This document shows, piece by piece, positions 50,540 to 62,821 of a stretch of DNA of 64,000 nucleotides. The DNA comes from Panagrolaimus kolymaensis (lineage: Eukaryota > Nematoda > Chromadorea > Rhabditida > Panagrolaimidae): assembly GCA_028622995.1 (NCBI GenBank), contig JAJQJQ010000033.1:2604001-2668000 (forward strand), read 5' to 3'. Position 1 is the stretch's first letter; each line of letters begins with the position of its first letter. The translations under genes were made by a program, and so were the position numbers. The notes beneath the pieces are model-generated. The model had not been told where the DNA came from. It was given only the letters and a program-made list of their open reading frames with translations, and ran no database searches.

Positions 50540-53500
50540 TTAGTTATCAAGCGAACCAGCATCATTACAGCATGAAGGAGTTCTTGATGAAAGAGGTGAG
50601 ATATTCAATGATGAAGCTTTCCCACGATTAGCAATAGGAGTTGATTCTGTGAGAGGATGAGCACGTCGAGATCCAGGAGCTTTGGTTGATTTCAATGAAA
50701 ACATTTTTTTCGTTTTATGAATAAAGCTCTTGCTTTTCTTACTATCTAAAAGTGAAAAAGAACAGAATCACTACCATCACAACAACAAAAAAAAAAAGAA
50801 ACAAGCAAAGAAAGGAAAATCAAATTCGAAAAAAGTAAACTAACCGTTAATATCGGAAGCAGATAAACGAAAAGTATCAGTTTGACGAGCAGACTTATTG
50901 GCTTCGTTAAAAAGTGGAGGATTGCATCTCTGATCTTCAAATCGTCGACTTTGTGCGCTATTAAGACGGTCCATAATTGTACTAATATCTTCATGTTCCT
51001 ATAATTCAAATAATGTAACAGAAAATAATCATAATGATAAAGAAATACTTACAAAACTTTTCACATTTGGCATTGATTGAGTTAAAGGAGCACTAATCTT
51101 TAAGTTATCACCAAGTCTTTTCATAGGCAAAATTCTGCTGGGTCTCAAACCATTTGCACAATCGGTAACAAATTTGGTCATGGCATCAGCGAGATTTGGT
51201 ACACTTGTAGCTTTTCCATCTTCACGCAAAGCAAATGTAATACTTGTTGGATCAATTGGTAGCTTGTCTTCATCATCAGAATCATCGGTAAGAAGAGGAC
51301 ATTCAATATCACATGTTGGATCAAGCACTATACGATCTTCTTTTAAAATTGATGTTGGATCACTTTGAATTGCAATTCTTATTGAGTTACGACCTTTACA
51401 TTCCATATCTTGTTCAGGCAACTAAAAAAATTATAATAAATCAATACGAAATAAATATAAAATGAAAAAACAAATAAATTATGGGATTAAAATAATAAGC
51501 TCTCAAAGGTATAAGCTTCACATAAAGTTTTAAAAACTCATCTTTCCATTTTATTTAGTAAACATGCTCATTAGCACATAAAAAAGGCTGGCATTAAATA
51601 TTAGGAAATTTTTTTACCTAATCAGTGCCATTGCAACTATATAGTACTAGTAAATTATAAATTTGATAATAAGGAATTAACGTCAAAAAAAACTATTCTT
51701 TTAACCTAAATTATGACAATTTACGTCATAAATACAAAAGCTTATATTGTAACCACTTAAAATATGAAAATGAGCTTATACTAGACGACTAACTCAACAA
51801 AAAAAAATCTAGCACAACATAAAAATGGTAACAAACATTTAAAAATAAAAAGATATTTTAGCGAAACAAAACTTACGTCAAAAACAATTTTATAATTCAC
51901 AATAAAAAAGTAGACAGCTTTCGGAGTATCTTTTTTGAAAGAAAATATTGTTCCAAGTGCGATAAGTGATTTTGATTGAGAATAAGGATCTTTTAGTTCA
52001 CGAGAAAGTTGAAGATGTTTTGAATGAGCAGAAATAGCTGAAAAAAATAAGATAAGTTGAAAACATATGGTTATTGCTCGAGGATATTCAAGCTGTCAAA
52101 TAAATAAAAAATTAATAAACCTCGACAAAATTTAAGTAAAAAGTATGAGCTCAATGAAATATTGCTATTGGAAGGAAATAATGTCAACAAAAAAAGGAAA
52201 ATGTATCAAAAAATTGGTCGAGTTAACTTTGAATTTTTATGAAAAAAATGCATTTGAGAACTAAACACAAAATTTTTAACTTTTTTCATAATTATTTTTA
52301 TACTCAAAAACTGCAGACCCAAGGGAATAAATGAGCTGACGTTATATAAGGAAATTCATTAGGGTTTATAAAGGTAGCCTCCTTCAACTCAAGTAATCCC
52401 TTCTTTTTGAAAAAGCTAATGACTCTTTTTTTTGCCCGTCTAAAGGACATGACGTTTTTGAAAAAAAGCAACTCTGAATCAAACGAAAATGAGGTGAATA
52501 GGAAACAAAAGATTTCAGTCGACAAGGTTATTAAATGCGCATTTAAAAAAAAGATGATGTAATTAAGATTACCTTGGTCCAAATTTCCTGCTATCGTCGC
52601 TGCTATTCCAATACTGCATAAAGCTTGAGCTTGTAAAGGCTTATCTCCAATTTCATACGATGCATTGGCAGCAAGCCTAAAAATGAAGAAGTAAAATAAG
52701 TAAGATTAACAAAAATTAAAGAAAAAACTTACTCCCAATTACTTATTGCACTTTCAAAATCTCCATTGTAAAAATGAGAATTTCCAATATTTGTATAAGC
52801 TCGGCGCATTGCAGGTTTATCATTGACAGCTCTAGAAATATCCAACTTCTTTCCATGATATCTAACAGCAGCATCATATTGTTCTAACATAAAATGACAA
52901 TGTCCCAAGTTTGCATAAGCCAAAGCACAAGATATTTGTTCGTTATTTTCTTCAGCAAGCTTTGCATTAACCCTAAAATTGAATTCATGTTAATAATAAA
53001 AAAAGAAAAAGTAAACGTACGTGAAGGCATCAATCGCAGTGTATAAATCTTCTCGAGCAGAATCAGAAAGAGATGATGATTTTATTGGTTGGGGAAATAA
53101 TGAAAGTTCTTCATTTTCATGAGGCATATTTTCTCTTGCTTTTTGAAGGTATACGAAGCCTTTAGTATAATGAGCACATGACAATAAACTCTGTAAAATG
53201 ATTGTTACAAAAAATAATATTAAGAAGATACCTACTTTTAGATTCAATTCTACAGCAAGAGCCATCAAGCATTCAACAGAATTAAGAGCTTTATGAAAAT
53301 CTCTCATAGCTGATAATGCAAATGATCTGTTCGAATGAGCTTTAGCTTCACCAGCATAATCATTTATCGTCCTGAAAATATAAAGTATAAACAAGTTTTT
53401 AAATTTGAAAAAAAAGCTTACTTGCATAACATTAAATCCTGAGAATGAAAGTATTCTGCTTTTGGAAAATCTTTGAGTGCAAAATATGCATTACCAATTT

Positions 53501-53698
53501 GGGAATATATTGCTGATAAAAGATAAACATCGGAAGTACCATAATTGACCGCTTCTTCAAGATATTGTAGACCTGAAAAATAACAATAAACAAGATATTT
53601 ACATATTCATTCAAATTATTACCAAGAGTTGTGTTTCCTTCGCGAATCAATGTTTCACCCTTTTGAGCCGCAACGTAACAATGCTGATGATTATCCAT
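50540..53698 (-). CDS. ags-3: TPR + GoLoco protein, AGS-3/LGN/Pins type, 588 aa as read
   Basis: Ten exons in frame: 53623-53698, 53422-53572, 53236-53371, 53021-53190, 52733-52972, 52573-52676, 51877-52037, 51053-51421, 50845-50998, 50540-50745. Six or more TPR-type repeats fill residues about 15-345 (LQYLEEAVNYG...AIYSQIGNAYFAL, EAKAHSNRSFALSAMRDFHKAL, ALAYANLGHCHFMLEQYDAAVRYH, AYTNIGNSHFYNGDFESAISNWE). An acidic linker follows, then one GoLoco motif (IMDRLNSAQSRRFEDQR). Family knowledge: these proteins hold Galpha(i)-GDP at the cortex and bind a NuMA/LIN-5-type partner to position spindles. The reading frame then ends in TAA at 50540-50542 after a Ser/Pro-rich tail, whereas LGN usually carries three or four GoLoco motifs. 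The missing ones are encoded just downstream. A TTTTTAG acceptor lies five bases before the ATG. Confidence 0.85.
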
Positions 53699-54702
53699 TA
53701 CTTCTAAAAATTAATAATGTTAGTAAGATGAAAATATAAAAATTATAACCGGATAGTTTAGGCGATCCGCGAAAAAACGGAGAACAACATTTAACAAGAT
53801 GCATATACGATGAATGAAAAACCACGAAAATAATCAATCAAACATCGCCCTTATTTTATTGGGTTTTTTGTATTTTTATTTGAAACTTTAAAATTTTTGA
53901 AAAATAAAGGAAGGTGAAAAGAAAATGCAAATTTTTTTAACGAGAAAATTCATGAATGATTTCAAAAATGAGAACATGATAAAAATTAATATAGGCAAGT
54001 AAGGGAACATATTAAACAAAAATATTTTACTTAGTAAATTACAAAGCATAAAATAAATAATATGATGAAGCTATAAAAATCAATAAATGGTTAAAATTGG
54101 CAAAAAATGGAGTCACTAAAAAAAGGCGCCATTTTTTTGTTTTCTCTTTTATTTTTTTACTAACCAGAATCGTGATGAAACCAGCTGCTTGTTGTTGCTG
54201 GATGAGAGAAAAACTTATTGCGGGGATAAAAGAAGAGAGAGCCAGCAAACACATTTTCTAAGAAATCTTTCTGATTTCCCTCCCTCAAATTTCTTTAATT
54301 TTTTTTTCTAATTACCAAAGCTTCCATCTTTCTTTTTTCATTTTTACAATTTGGCGGGATTATTTTGGTTTGGGTTTCTCCTTATTTTTCTTGTCAACAA
54401 GCTAAAAACGTGATAAGCAACGCCTTAGAACATACATGAAATACCACCACGAGCTTGGTCTTGGTTTTAGAGAGAGAAACCTTTTAAATGAATTGTTTAC
54501 TTAGAGCTATATTTCTTCGTTAGAAGGAATCACTCATAGCGTCAAAGCATCTACATATAAATTATTTTTTTGGATTTTTTAGTACTTACATATGACTAAA
54601 TAAACTTTTATTCATCATTATTTTATTAACATTCTTTTATACAAAACAATAACATAAAAATCAAATTCGAGCAAAGCAAGAAGCTAGCAACAATGATATA
54701 AA
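53699..54702. other. intergenic, AT-rich
   Basis: Upstream region of the TPR/GoLoco gene and 3' flank of the secreted-protein gene. Contains a hydrophobic 71-codon frame (54039-54254, minus) without splice or family support. Nothing else is seen. Confidence 0.4.
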
Positions 54703-56387
54703 TTATGTGTTCTTCAAAACATTGAACATCAAACCATTTTTGTTAATACCTCTTAATTCTACAGTCACCTTGTCATCTGAAAAATAAAAAAGCATAAGCC
54801 AAAAGCTAATTAAAAAAGCAATCAATTTACATAAAAATATGAGCCAGCAACAGGTGTACCAAGAAATTTTCCTGTTTCAGAACTTAAAAATTCTGTGAAT
54901 GAAGTATAATTCGCATTAAAATCTTGATAAGTTGTTGGATTTCTTCGAGTTAAAGGTACTTTTGTTTCAAAAACTAATACAATGTAAAGTTTTCGAGCTA
55001 AAAAAATAAATGCATTAGTTGGATAAAACTCAAAGAGTATGGGCTTACATTCTTTTGTTGAAACTTTATCACTTGTAATTGTGAGAACTCGATTAATAGT
55101 TCGAAAGAAAGCTCCTTCATCCCAATTTGGAATGGTTAGTTCAATTTCGCGACTCAAAGATGAAGGGCGATTATAATAGAAGTTCATGGCTTCTGGATTT
55201 CCATGAGGATCTAAAGAAGGATGTAAGTTTATTTCAAGTCGACTCATTGATTAAAGCGATGACAAATTTTTATCGATGCGATAATAACTAACTTACTAAA
55301 TAAAACTAAAATATGATGAAACCGTCCAGGCATTTGATCACGAATTAAAACAACTTTTTTGAGATAAACTGGTTCACGAAATTTATATGGAAGTTTACTA
55401 AAATGATCCCCATTTCGTACTTCGGGAAGTGGACCTTTAGATGGGATGTATTCATTCAAAACAATCTAAAATTCATATTTATTAGTAAAAAAAGATTTTT
55501 GGATGAGTAGGCTTACATAATCAATAGCATCTGTTGGTGGTATTGGAATAATCGAAGGTGATAAACTTGTAACATAAAAAACAGGCATTGAAAGATTTCC
55601 TGAATATTTATTGATTCCAACTTTGGTTTCATAAAATACTGTAAATGGGCTTTTTAAAAGTATTTTTAAAAATCAAATTATGTTTATACCATTTTCAAAT
55701 GTTTCTAAAGTTGTTGATTTGCAACACAAATGCATGTTGTAAGTTGATAACATTTGTGAATTTATTGCCTCTTCGCAACTATATCCTTCAGGGCATGGCT
55801 TTTTATCACTTGGATCACAAAGTAATACTGAAGGTATATCATATGATGAGGCACCATAAGGGCAAACTAAACATTATTTAATTAAGTTATAATAAGCAGC
55901 AAAATCAAACGATATTCTACGAATTTTAATTATTATCACGAAGAAAAGAAAAAAATGATAGCTATTTTTTTGTTTTAATAAATCAAACTTCTTACTTGGT
56001 TTAACTTGTTCAGGGTTGCCAGGAGGAGAAGAGATGTCTTGAGGATAATCACTACAGCAACGATATGATTTACTTTTCTTTGAAAAAATACAAACAGGAT
56101 TTCGACCACTGCATTCCACGGGATCGTTCGGAGTACATAAAACTCCATCATCTTGAAATTCGGTGCACATAGCAAATGAACTAATAATATTAAATTCTGG
56201 CGATTGCCATGGAAATGGACATACTGTAATGAAATTTTCCAAACATCAAAAATGAATAAACCAAAAACTCACCTTCTTCATCATCCTCTGAACTAAATTT
56301 TTCTTTACTCACATGTTTCGGTTCTAATAAAAAGCTTAATTGGAATAATATAGTAATAAAATAAAATCTCAATAATAATCTTTCCAT
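54703..56387 (-). CDS. secreted protein with lustrin-type cysteine-rich repeats; one likely frame break
   Basis: About eight exons: 56273-56387, 55996-56223, about 55690-55867, 55517-55638, 55297-55465, 55049-55210, 54831-54997, then a last exon from about 54780 down to 54703. It begins with a signal peptide (residues 1-21, ending LSFLLEP). Two cysteine-rich modules follow (VCPFPWQ...CC and CDPSDKKPCPEGYSCEE...CC), the lustrin/EB-like pattern common in nematode extracellular proteins. The rest is a ~200-residue region without recognised domain. The start of the second module reads correctly only if one of four C residues at 55860-55863 (minus strand) is absent; otherwise the splice phase does not fit and the expected CPYG becomes APYG. 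The 3' end is also ambiguous: the best donor gives a short tail, whereas a GTACAC donor upstream joins the open frame DDKVTVELRGINKNG. Function unknown. Confidence 0.65.
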
Positions 56388-56793
56388 ACTTTAAAAAAGT
56401 GTGAAACCAATGACAAAGTGTTTTTTGATTTTCTTTTTCAGCCAAACAAATTTTTTTGAGAAGCTGACGAATACAATCAATCACAAACAACAAATAAAAT
56501 AATCCGAGAGATGATTCTGCTTTTAGACAAACACAAGGTTTTGAACGACAATGACCTTCGAATAGCAAGCATGCATGATGATGAGCTTCTCATCTGCGCC
56601 GCTGATGGCAAACAAACAATCGAATGAGAAAAAAAGGAGGCTTGTCACGATCAAAAATTTGAGTCATTTTTTTAAAATACTTTGGTTTTAAATAATCCCG
56701 TTTTATTTTGTCTTTCATTTTTATAGGAAAATTACCAATGCAAAGAAAAAAATGATATTTGTTTTAAAAAAAATAAAATTATAAAAAGGTTTT

Positions 56794-57925
56794 TTAAGCA
56801 TGAGCTCGTTGCTGTCGTCGTTGTTTGAGTTCTTCTTCAATTTCATATCGTGAGAATCGAGGAAGATAAATATGTTCAACAAGATTGGTAACTAATTTTT
56901 CACTGAAAAATGATATAAATAATTAGTTAAAGTTATTTTTGTCTCTGACATCAATCAAACCCCGATAATAATTTATACTTAAGTTCCTATTTTTGCTTCT
57001 CCTCTTACTTACCTTGTTCTATTTTCATCATCTTTTTGAGGCATAAATTCAACCAATTCTGTAACTAATAATTTCTCCATGGGATGCCTTTGAATAAAAC
57101 TCAAAAATTCTGAAGCAACAATGCCACCAGTTTCTGGAGTTCCCACGGCTGGAGCATCTTCAACTCTAAATCCATCCAAATCAATACTCATTCCAAACCC
57201 ATAAGTTTTATGCGAAGTTCTATCAATGGCTTCAGCCATAACATCATTGATTCCTCTTTTTGTAACTTCATCATCATAAAATATTTTAACACCCAATTTT
57301 TGAAGGAATTCAGTTTCTTCGGGTTCATATGATCGAATTCCAACAAAAACAAGATTTTGTGGTTTTAATTTTGGAAGTTTATCACCAACGGTTTTTAAGT
57401 TTAAATTGCCATAACCAAGTAAATGAGCAACGGGCATTCCATGAATATTTCCTGTGGGTGAAGTTTCTGGAGTGTGTGAATCGAGATGTGCATCAACCCA
57501 AATGAGACCAAGATCGCCATGAGGTCGAATGGAACTTGCAACACCACTCCATGTTCCAATAGCGCATGAATGGTCACCACCAAACACGAGTAATTCTTGA
57601 CGTTCACCAATGCCGATTCCTTCATCGCATGCTTTTCGAACTTCTGTACAAAGATTTCGGGAATTAGCAATGACTCCTTCGAGTTGAGAATGTTGTCGAC
57701 CAGTAACTGTTTCAGGAACAACTTCACGCCAATTTAGAGGAATTCGACTCGAGTTTAAGATTTTAGATGATTGTAATGCTTTAATGGAATGTTCACAACC
57801 AAGTTGCCTAAAAGCATGAGGGATTCAATGATGAGCAACTTTATGACAACTTACCTTCCACCATGGCCGTTAGCTAATCCAATAACATGAAGTTGACGAG
57901 AAAATCTTGTAGCGGTACTCTTCAT
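56794..57925 (-). CDS. arginase (ureohydrolase family), 324 aa
   Basis: Three exons in frame: 57855-57925, 57013-57807, 56794-56902. Arginase hydrolyses L-arginine to ornithine and urea with two Mn(II) ions. All six expected metal ligands are visible: His103 in FGGDHS, Asp129, His131 and Asp133 in VDAHLD, and Asp233 and Asp235 in SIDLD. TSPTGNIHGMP matches the arginase substrate loop. The region after the last motif reads GFRVEDAPAVGTPE, where many arginases have GLDPxxxPATGTPE, so the Asp-Pro is replaced by Arg-Val; these are not metal ligands. The length matches human and bacterial arginases. It lies 406 bases upstream of the secreted-protein gene on the same strand. Confidence 0.92.
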
Positions 57926-59864
57926 TCTTAATTTTCAGAAAAATCACGTTGATACGACTAATTTATGTTTCAATGATCAATTCTTGCAAATAACGATTCT
58001 TTGATCAGCCGATCTTGCCTCTCTCTACTTTTATATAGCAAGGCGGAGCTTAAAAAAGGTATGAATCCCGCCCTATTTTCCGGTACGATAGTTTATTCCT
58101 AACTATGGGCATTCCTTTTACCGCGTGCAAACGTGCATGAATCTTTTTTGATAAATTGCGTAAATAACTGCAGCCGAAATGAGGCATTTGATGTTTCGAT
58201 GAAATGAAGATACATACATACATAAAAAGACGCAAATAAAATTAGGACATTAATGATGAAATCGTTTAAAAATAGCTATCATGAAACATTAAATATTCAA
58301 AAATCAACAACAAATACAGTAATAATTTAAAAAAATATTTAATATTGTTACATTTTACGCTTGTGTGAAATCAATTCCAACATTGGAAGGGGAAAAAAGT
58401 TAAAAGACTTCAAATATTTTAAAATAATGTATCAAACGAGCGAATCCAAATAAAACAAAGCAATAGACAATTTTATCAATTGTGAAAGTGATTTTTAAAA
58501 GATACGCCTAAATTAGTTTGCATCCATCAGATCGTGGTCTCTAATTTAGGGCATTTAGAGGCCAAACTGCTCCACCCACTTAAATTCTTGCATTTAAATT
58601 CATTTTTGTTGCCATAGACAGTTTATTTTTTTTAATGGTAAGAGTTTGCAAAAAATCATAGATTGCTTTTCGCCTACTATTAATTTCAAGTGTTCAAATG
58701 ATCAATCTTTCATCGAAAGTTTTTTTAGGCCATCTCTTCTTGGAATCTTTTGAAATGAAGCAAAAAATTTTTAAATCTCGTTTTTTGTTGTTATTGTTAA
58801 ACTAAAATTTTATTATTGGCAAATAAAGAAAGAAAGTAATAATTTAAGCTAGGGGATAAATAATTTATTTGCAATACTTTTCCTTTTCATTTTAGCATCA
58901 AACCTTCTGTCTTTTTAAATTTTAGTTTTACGCTATCAACTTTTTCGCATATTTTGTCTCATTTTTTTATTTATGTTAATTAGTAACTTTAATTTAACAA
59001 GTATGATTATGTGTGTAATGGCCGTAATAAAATAAACTTTAAAAACAATTTGTTGTACTACCATATTTGTGTTAAAAAGCCCTGTTTTTATAATCCTTCT
59101 TGTAAAAAAACTAAATTTTATTTTTATTATTTATTTGAATTTTTGATCTTATTCTAAATATAGTCATCAACAAGTTCGAATGATCATTTAATCAAAAAAC
59201 AAAACATTTATTGAAGATTATTTTTTATGTATCAAAAAACCATTGAATGATGGTTTATTTCAACGTGCAATGACTTTCTCTTATTCTTCTTTGAATTGAT
59301 TGATGGCTTGTGTCTTTAAAAGGTTTTTTTCTTCGGAGATTCTTTTTTTCTTTTTTTTTTGCAGACGTTCTTTTATTTACAAAAATCACGTTGTCAAAGA
59401 AAAAAAAGTTGGTTGTTTGATGATTTCTTTATTAAAGACATCGCCTCTAGCATCAAACAAGACTGTAAAAATTTTGATTTTTGAAGTGGAGGCAATTTCT
59501 TGTGATGGCCAAAAGAAATGAACACAAAGATTTTTTTTTCTAGAGATCAAATGATCACAAACCATATTTCATAGTTTTCAGCCCTAAAAAAGAGAGGGAT
59601 ATCCTTTCCATGTGATGGAATCTCTTAAACATCAACTAATCAACTTTTGACTTTCCTTCATCTCCCGCGTGGTCATAAATCTTTTAATCAATCTTTCAAA
59701 AGCAAATACACACAAACCACGCGATTGGGGTTTCCTTTACCAACAAATTCATTTCAACGAAAAAGGACAAATTTATTATATATTTTTTTCAATGCATCAA
59801 AGTAAATTTATTCATTCCAAAAAATTGCATAAAAAAGACCCGAGTAAAAACATTACAAAAAAAG
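57926..59864. other. intergenic, about 1.9 kb
   Basis: Upstream DNA of arginase and 3' flank of the ELMO-domain gene. No coding exon is supported. A 10-bp inverted repeat (CCTAAATTAG near 58508 and CTAATTTAGG near 58540) and ACAT microsatellite near 58210 are the only structures noticed. Confidence 0.4.
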
Positions 59865-60970
59865 TTAAATGATATCTTCCAAAGTAACTTCAAAAAGATT
59901 CGCTGTTCCACGTCGAAGGTATTCAGCAAGATGAACAACGAACTTTTGTTTGATCAAATTGAACAGCATTACGGATGATGGATGCTCATAATCCCAGAAA
60001 TCACAATAAAGAGTAAAAATACGACCTAAAATATTTAAGACCGTTATAAAAAAACCAAATATCAAAAACATACAGTATACTTGATTAAAGTTATCCATAG
60101 TTGAAGGAGTTTTTAGAGCATTAAAAAAATGGTTTTTGAGTAAATCTTCATGTAATAGATCTTTGATCATAGAGGTCACAGTAATTCCACATACCGCGAA
60201 AGGAAATCCAATTCGGGGATCATTAGAAATTTTTAAGCAACGTTGAGCATTGGCACCATCGTATTGAGCAAAAAAGCAAAGTTGTTCAAGTCCTAAAATT
60301 CCCATTCCACGGAAATCAGTTGCTGGATCATCACCCTAAAAAATTTCATTTCATCAAAAGAATTTATATACTCAGCTTACTTGAAAGCCAATGTCTTGCC
60401 ATTGATCACATTTTCGATTTTTTAATTCTTCATCTGGTTTCAAAAGATGCCATAATTTCAATAACATTTTTTCGTGATTCTCATCTTTGGAGTCATACGG
60501 TATAGTTCGTTGAGTTTCCACCTAAAATTTAACATTAAAATGTCACACCAAACGGCAAAAGTGATAAGCTTACTTCATCACATAGCTTGTTGTATCCTCG
60601 AATTTGTCGCATTGAACGTGCCAAAGTTTTCTTAAAATCATGTTTTTGATCTTTATCATCGATTCCTGGTAGCAAGCCATGAGCAACATCTGTTTCTTCA
60701 CCTGATGACCATGCAAGTTCTCGAAGTTTTTCGTCATTATGCTTTCGTAGGGCTTGTTCAATTTGAACAACTTTTGATGATGGAGTTCCACGTGTTTGAT
60801 ACATCTAAAATTCCTAATATAATCTTGGAAAGGACAAGAATAATACTTACAATTCTTTCAATTCTGGTTGTACGTGTAAGGAAATTAGTTAGAAGCAGAA
60901 AACCATCAAAAATGAAGTTTTGAATTGAAAAAGCGAGCTTAGACATAAGTTCAATTAATCCGGACATCAT
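59865..60970 (-). CDS. ELMO-domain protein (ELMOD family), 304 aa
   Basis: Five exons in frame: 60851-60970, 60574-60804, 60381-60521, 60074-60335, 59865-60025. The ELMO/CED-12 core runs from KMLLKLWHLLKP through QWQDIGFQGDDPATDFRGMGILGLEQLCFF to the end; the conserved arginine finger that gives ELMODs GAP activity toward Arl/Arf GTPases is Arg173 in DFRGMG. The N-terminus carries a hydrophobic/basic segment (FDGFLLLTNFLTRTTR), as in ELMOD1/2. It lies 219 bases downstream of the OTUD6-type gene on the same strand, behind a TTTTTTTTAG acceptor at 61006-61007, consistent with an operon. A tiny upstream ATG-TAA occurs in the leader. Confidence 0.9.
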
Positions 60971-61003
60971 ACAATAAGTCCTGGAGCAAGGTTACATACA
61001 AAG

Positions 61004-61016
61004 CCCTAAAAAAAAC
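61004..61016 (-). promoter_or_regulatory. candidate trans-splice acceptor of the ELMO-domain gene
   Basis: On the minus strand TTTTTTTTAG ends at 61006, 36 bases before the ATG at 60970 and 184 bases after the stop of the upstream OTUD6-type gene. A TTTTAATAAAG poly(A)-like signal lies between the genes (about 61116-61126). The layout resembles an SL2-type operon junction. Confidence 0.45.
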
Positions 61017-61189
61017 AATGCAAATTTATTTAACCAAAAAAACAGCAAATCCACAAAAAAGGTACTGCGGCGAGAAAAAAACGCCATATCAAGCATAGAG
61101 AATGAAAAGTGTTTAATAAACTTTATTAAAATTTAACAATAAATAATTTTGGTGATCACACTATCAACGACGTTTACATAATACATTAT

Positions 61190-62231
61190 TTAATTGGTAC
61201 CAGCTTTGACAGTAGAATTGTAATGTTCACCTAAAGCATAAGCATGACGATGGTACGTAATAATGATAGGATCCTTCGATTTGATATCTTCACCAAAAAC
61301 AGTAACTTGGCCATTGGGTTGAATAATTTCAATTCTTTGGTTGGATGAAGAACTAATTGCACGGATTTCAGCATCACCACCCCATACTCCACCATTTGCA
61401 CTTGAAGCTTCCACGCTCTTTATATACTTTTCGAAGCCATCATTTGTAAGTGATTCGCCATCAGAATCTGTGAGAAATGGAAGGAAGTCATCATGATGCG
61501 ATTTCATATAGTCAGCAGCCATTGAACGAATATTAGCACCATCGAACTAAAAATGTGAAGTTAAATATTATCACAAAAATAATGGAATAAAGCTTACTAT
61601 TTTTGTACTCTTTTCAGACATTTGATGAGCAATAGCATTGTAAAGGCAATCACCATCTGGGGCGATATCATAAACCTTTAAATTTTTCTTTCCCAATGCT
61701 TCCATAATTGATTCAGTTTCCATTTTAGCGCGAGAAGTAGCAGCAGCTGCTTCATCTTCAGCCGCGGCTTCTTCTTTTCTTTTAGTTTCAGCGACTTTCT
61801 TTTCCTAAAACTCAACATTTTTTATAAGCATGTTTGTACATATGTAAATAGCTTACCAATCGCTTTTGCTTTTTAGAAACTTTATGACTTTTGGAATCAT
61901 TTTCTGCACTTGGTTCTCCATGTTCAATTTGATCATCACTCGAGTTACCAATATTCAAATTTACGACTTTTGCTTCCAATTCTTCAAGTTCTTTAGCATG
62001 CTTTTCTTTGAGCTCTTTTTCCAATTGCTCAATTTGTGATGTTACTTCTTTCTTCTTTTTCTTATCAGTGTTTGGAATATTTCGTTTAAGAGCAGTAACT
62101 TTAGCTAAAATGTGTCAACTTTCAAAGAATGTGCGAAATGAAATGTGAAAAAACTAACCTTGAAGATCTTTCTTTTCTTTACTATGAGTAGCTTTTAAAA
62201 CAGCTAAAGGCGAATCATCAGTATCCGACAT
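61190..62231 (-). CDS. OTUD6B: OTU-family deubiquitinase of OTUD6A/B type, 294 aa
   Basis: Four exons in frame: 62159-62231, 61857-62104, 61598-61804, 61190-61546. The N-terminal 140 residues form a highly charged helical region (LEKELKEKHAKELEELEAKV, then KKQKRLEKKVAETKRKEEAA), typical of OTUD6. The OTU domain follows: the catalytic triad region IAPDGDCLYNAIAHQ with Cys160, and a C-terminal HAYALGEHYNSTV with the catalytic His284. Spacing and size (about 290 aa) match OTUD6B. Family knowledge: OTUD6B acts on translation initiation and proteasome-related ubiquitin. It is probably the first gene of an operon with the ELMO-domain gene. Confidence 0.9.
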
Positions 62232-62821
62232 TGTTGAAAAATAAATCAGCAAAAAAGTAAAGCAACAAATAATAAATCAAGAAAAACTAAAGAAGTCTTT
62301 CTTTAAAAATTTTCGAAACACAAAAAGCTTTGAAGTTTTTTTTGAAAGAGAAAACTTTGAGTTTGGAAAAGTGTCCTCAATTTTTATGGGTAACACATTT
62401 TTTTTATGTACCAATAAATGCTAGCTCTTCCATTCGAATGATGAATTCTTATGTTTTTTGCAACATAAACAAAAAACTTCTGTTACACATAAAAAGAAGT
62501 AAACTTTTGATAGCATAAATTATTTTAGCTTGTAATGCTTCCGTAAACTCACGTGTTAAAAGAACTCAATGTTATTATAACACGTTCGCTTTATAAAAGT
62601 TGTAAATGCTTCACCTTTATTGTTTGTAAGTTTGTTTTCACATTGGAAGGCAAAGCTTTTTCAACGTTCTCCTTCTTTTAGTCATAAACATCTATTTATT
62701 TTCCTTTTTACCAAGTAATATAAATTTATAGCCTAAAACAATGAATAAACAAACGGCAAGGTGCAATAATAAATTAATTTTTACAAATAACAATTAACAT
62801 TTTTTTGTTTTTTTGGAAATC
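62232..62821. other. intergenic, about 0.6 kb
   Basis: Promoter side of the OTUD6-type gene and 3' flank of the secreted ML-like gene. No coding exon or RNA gene is seen. Confidence 0.4.
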
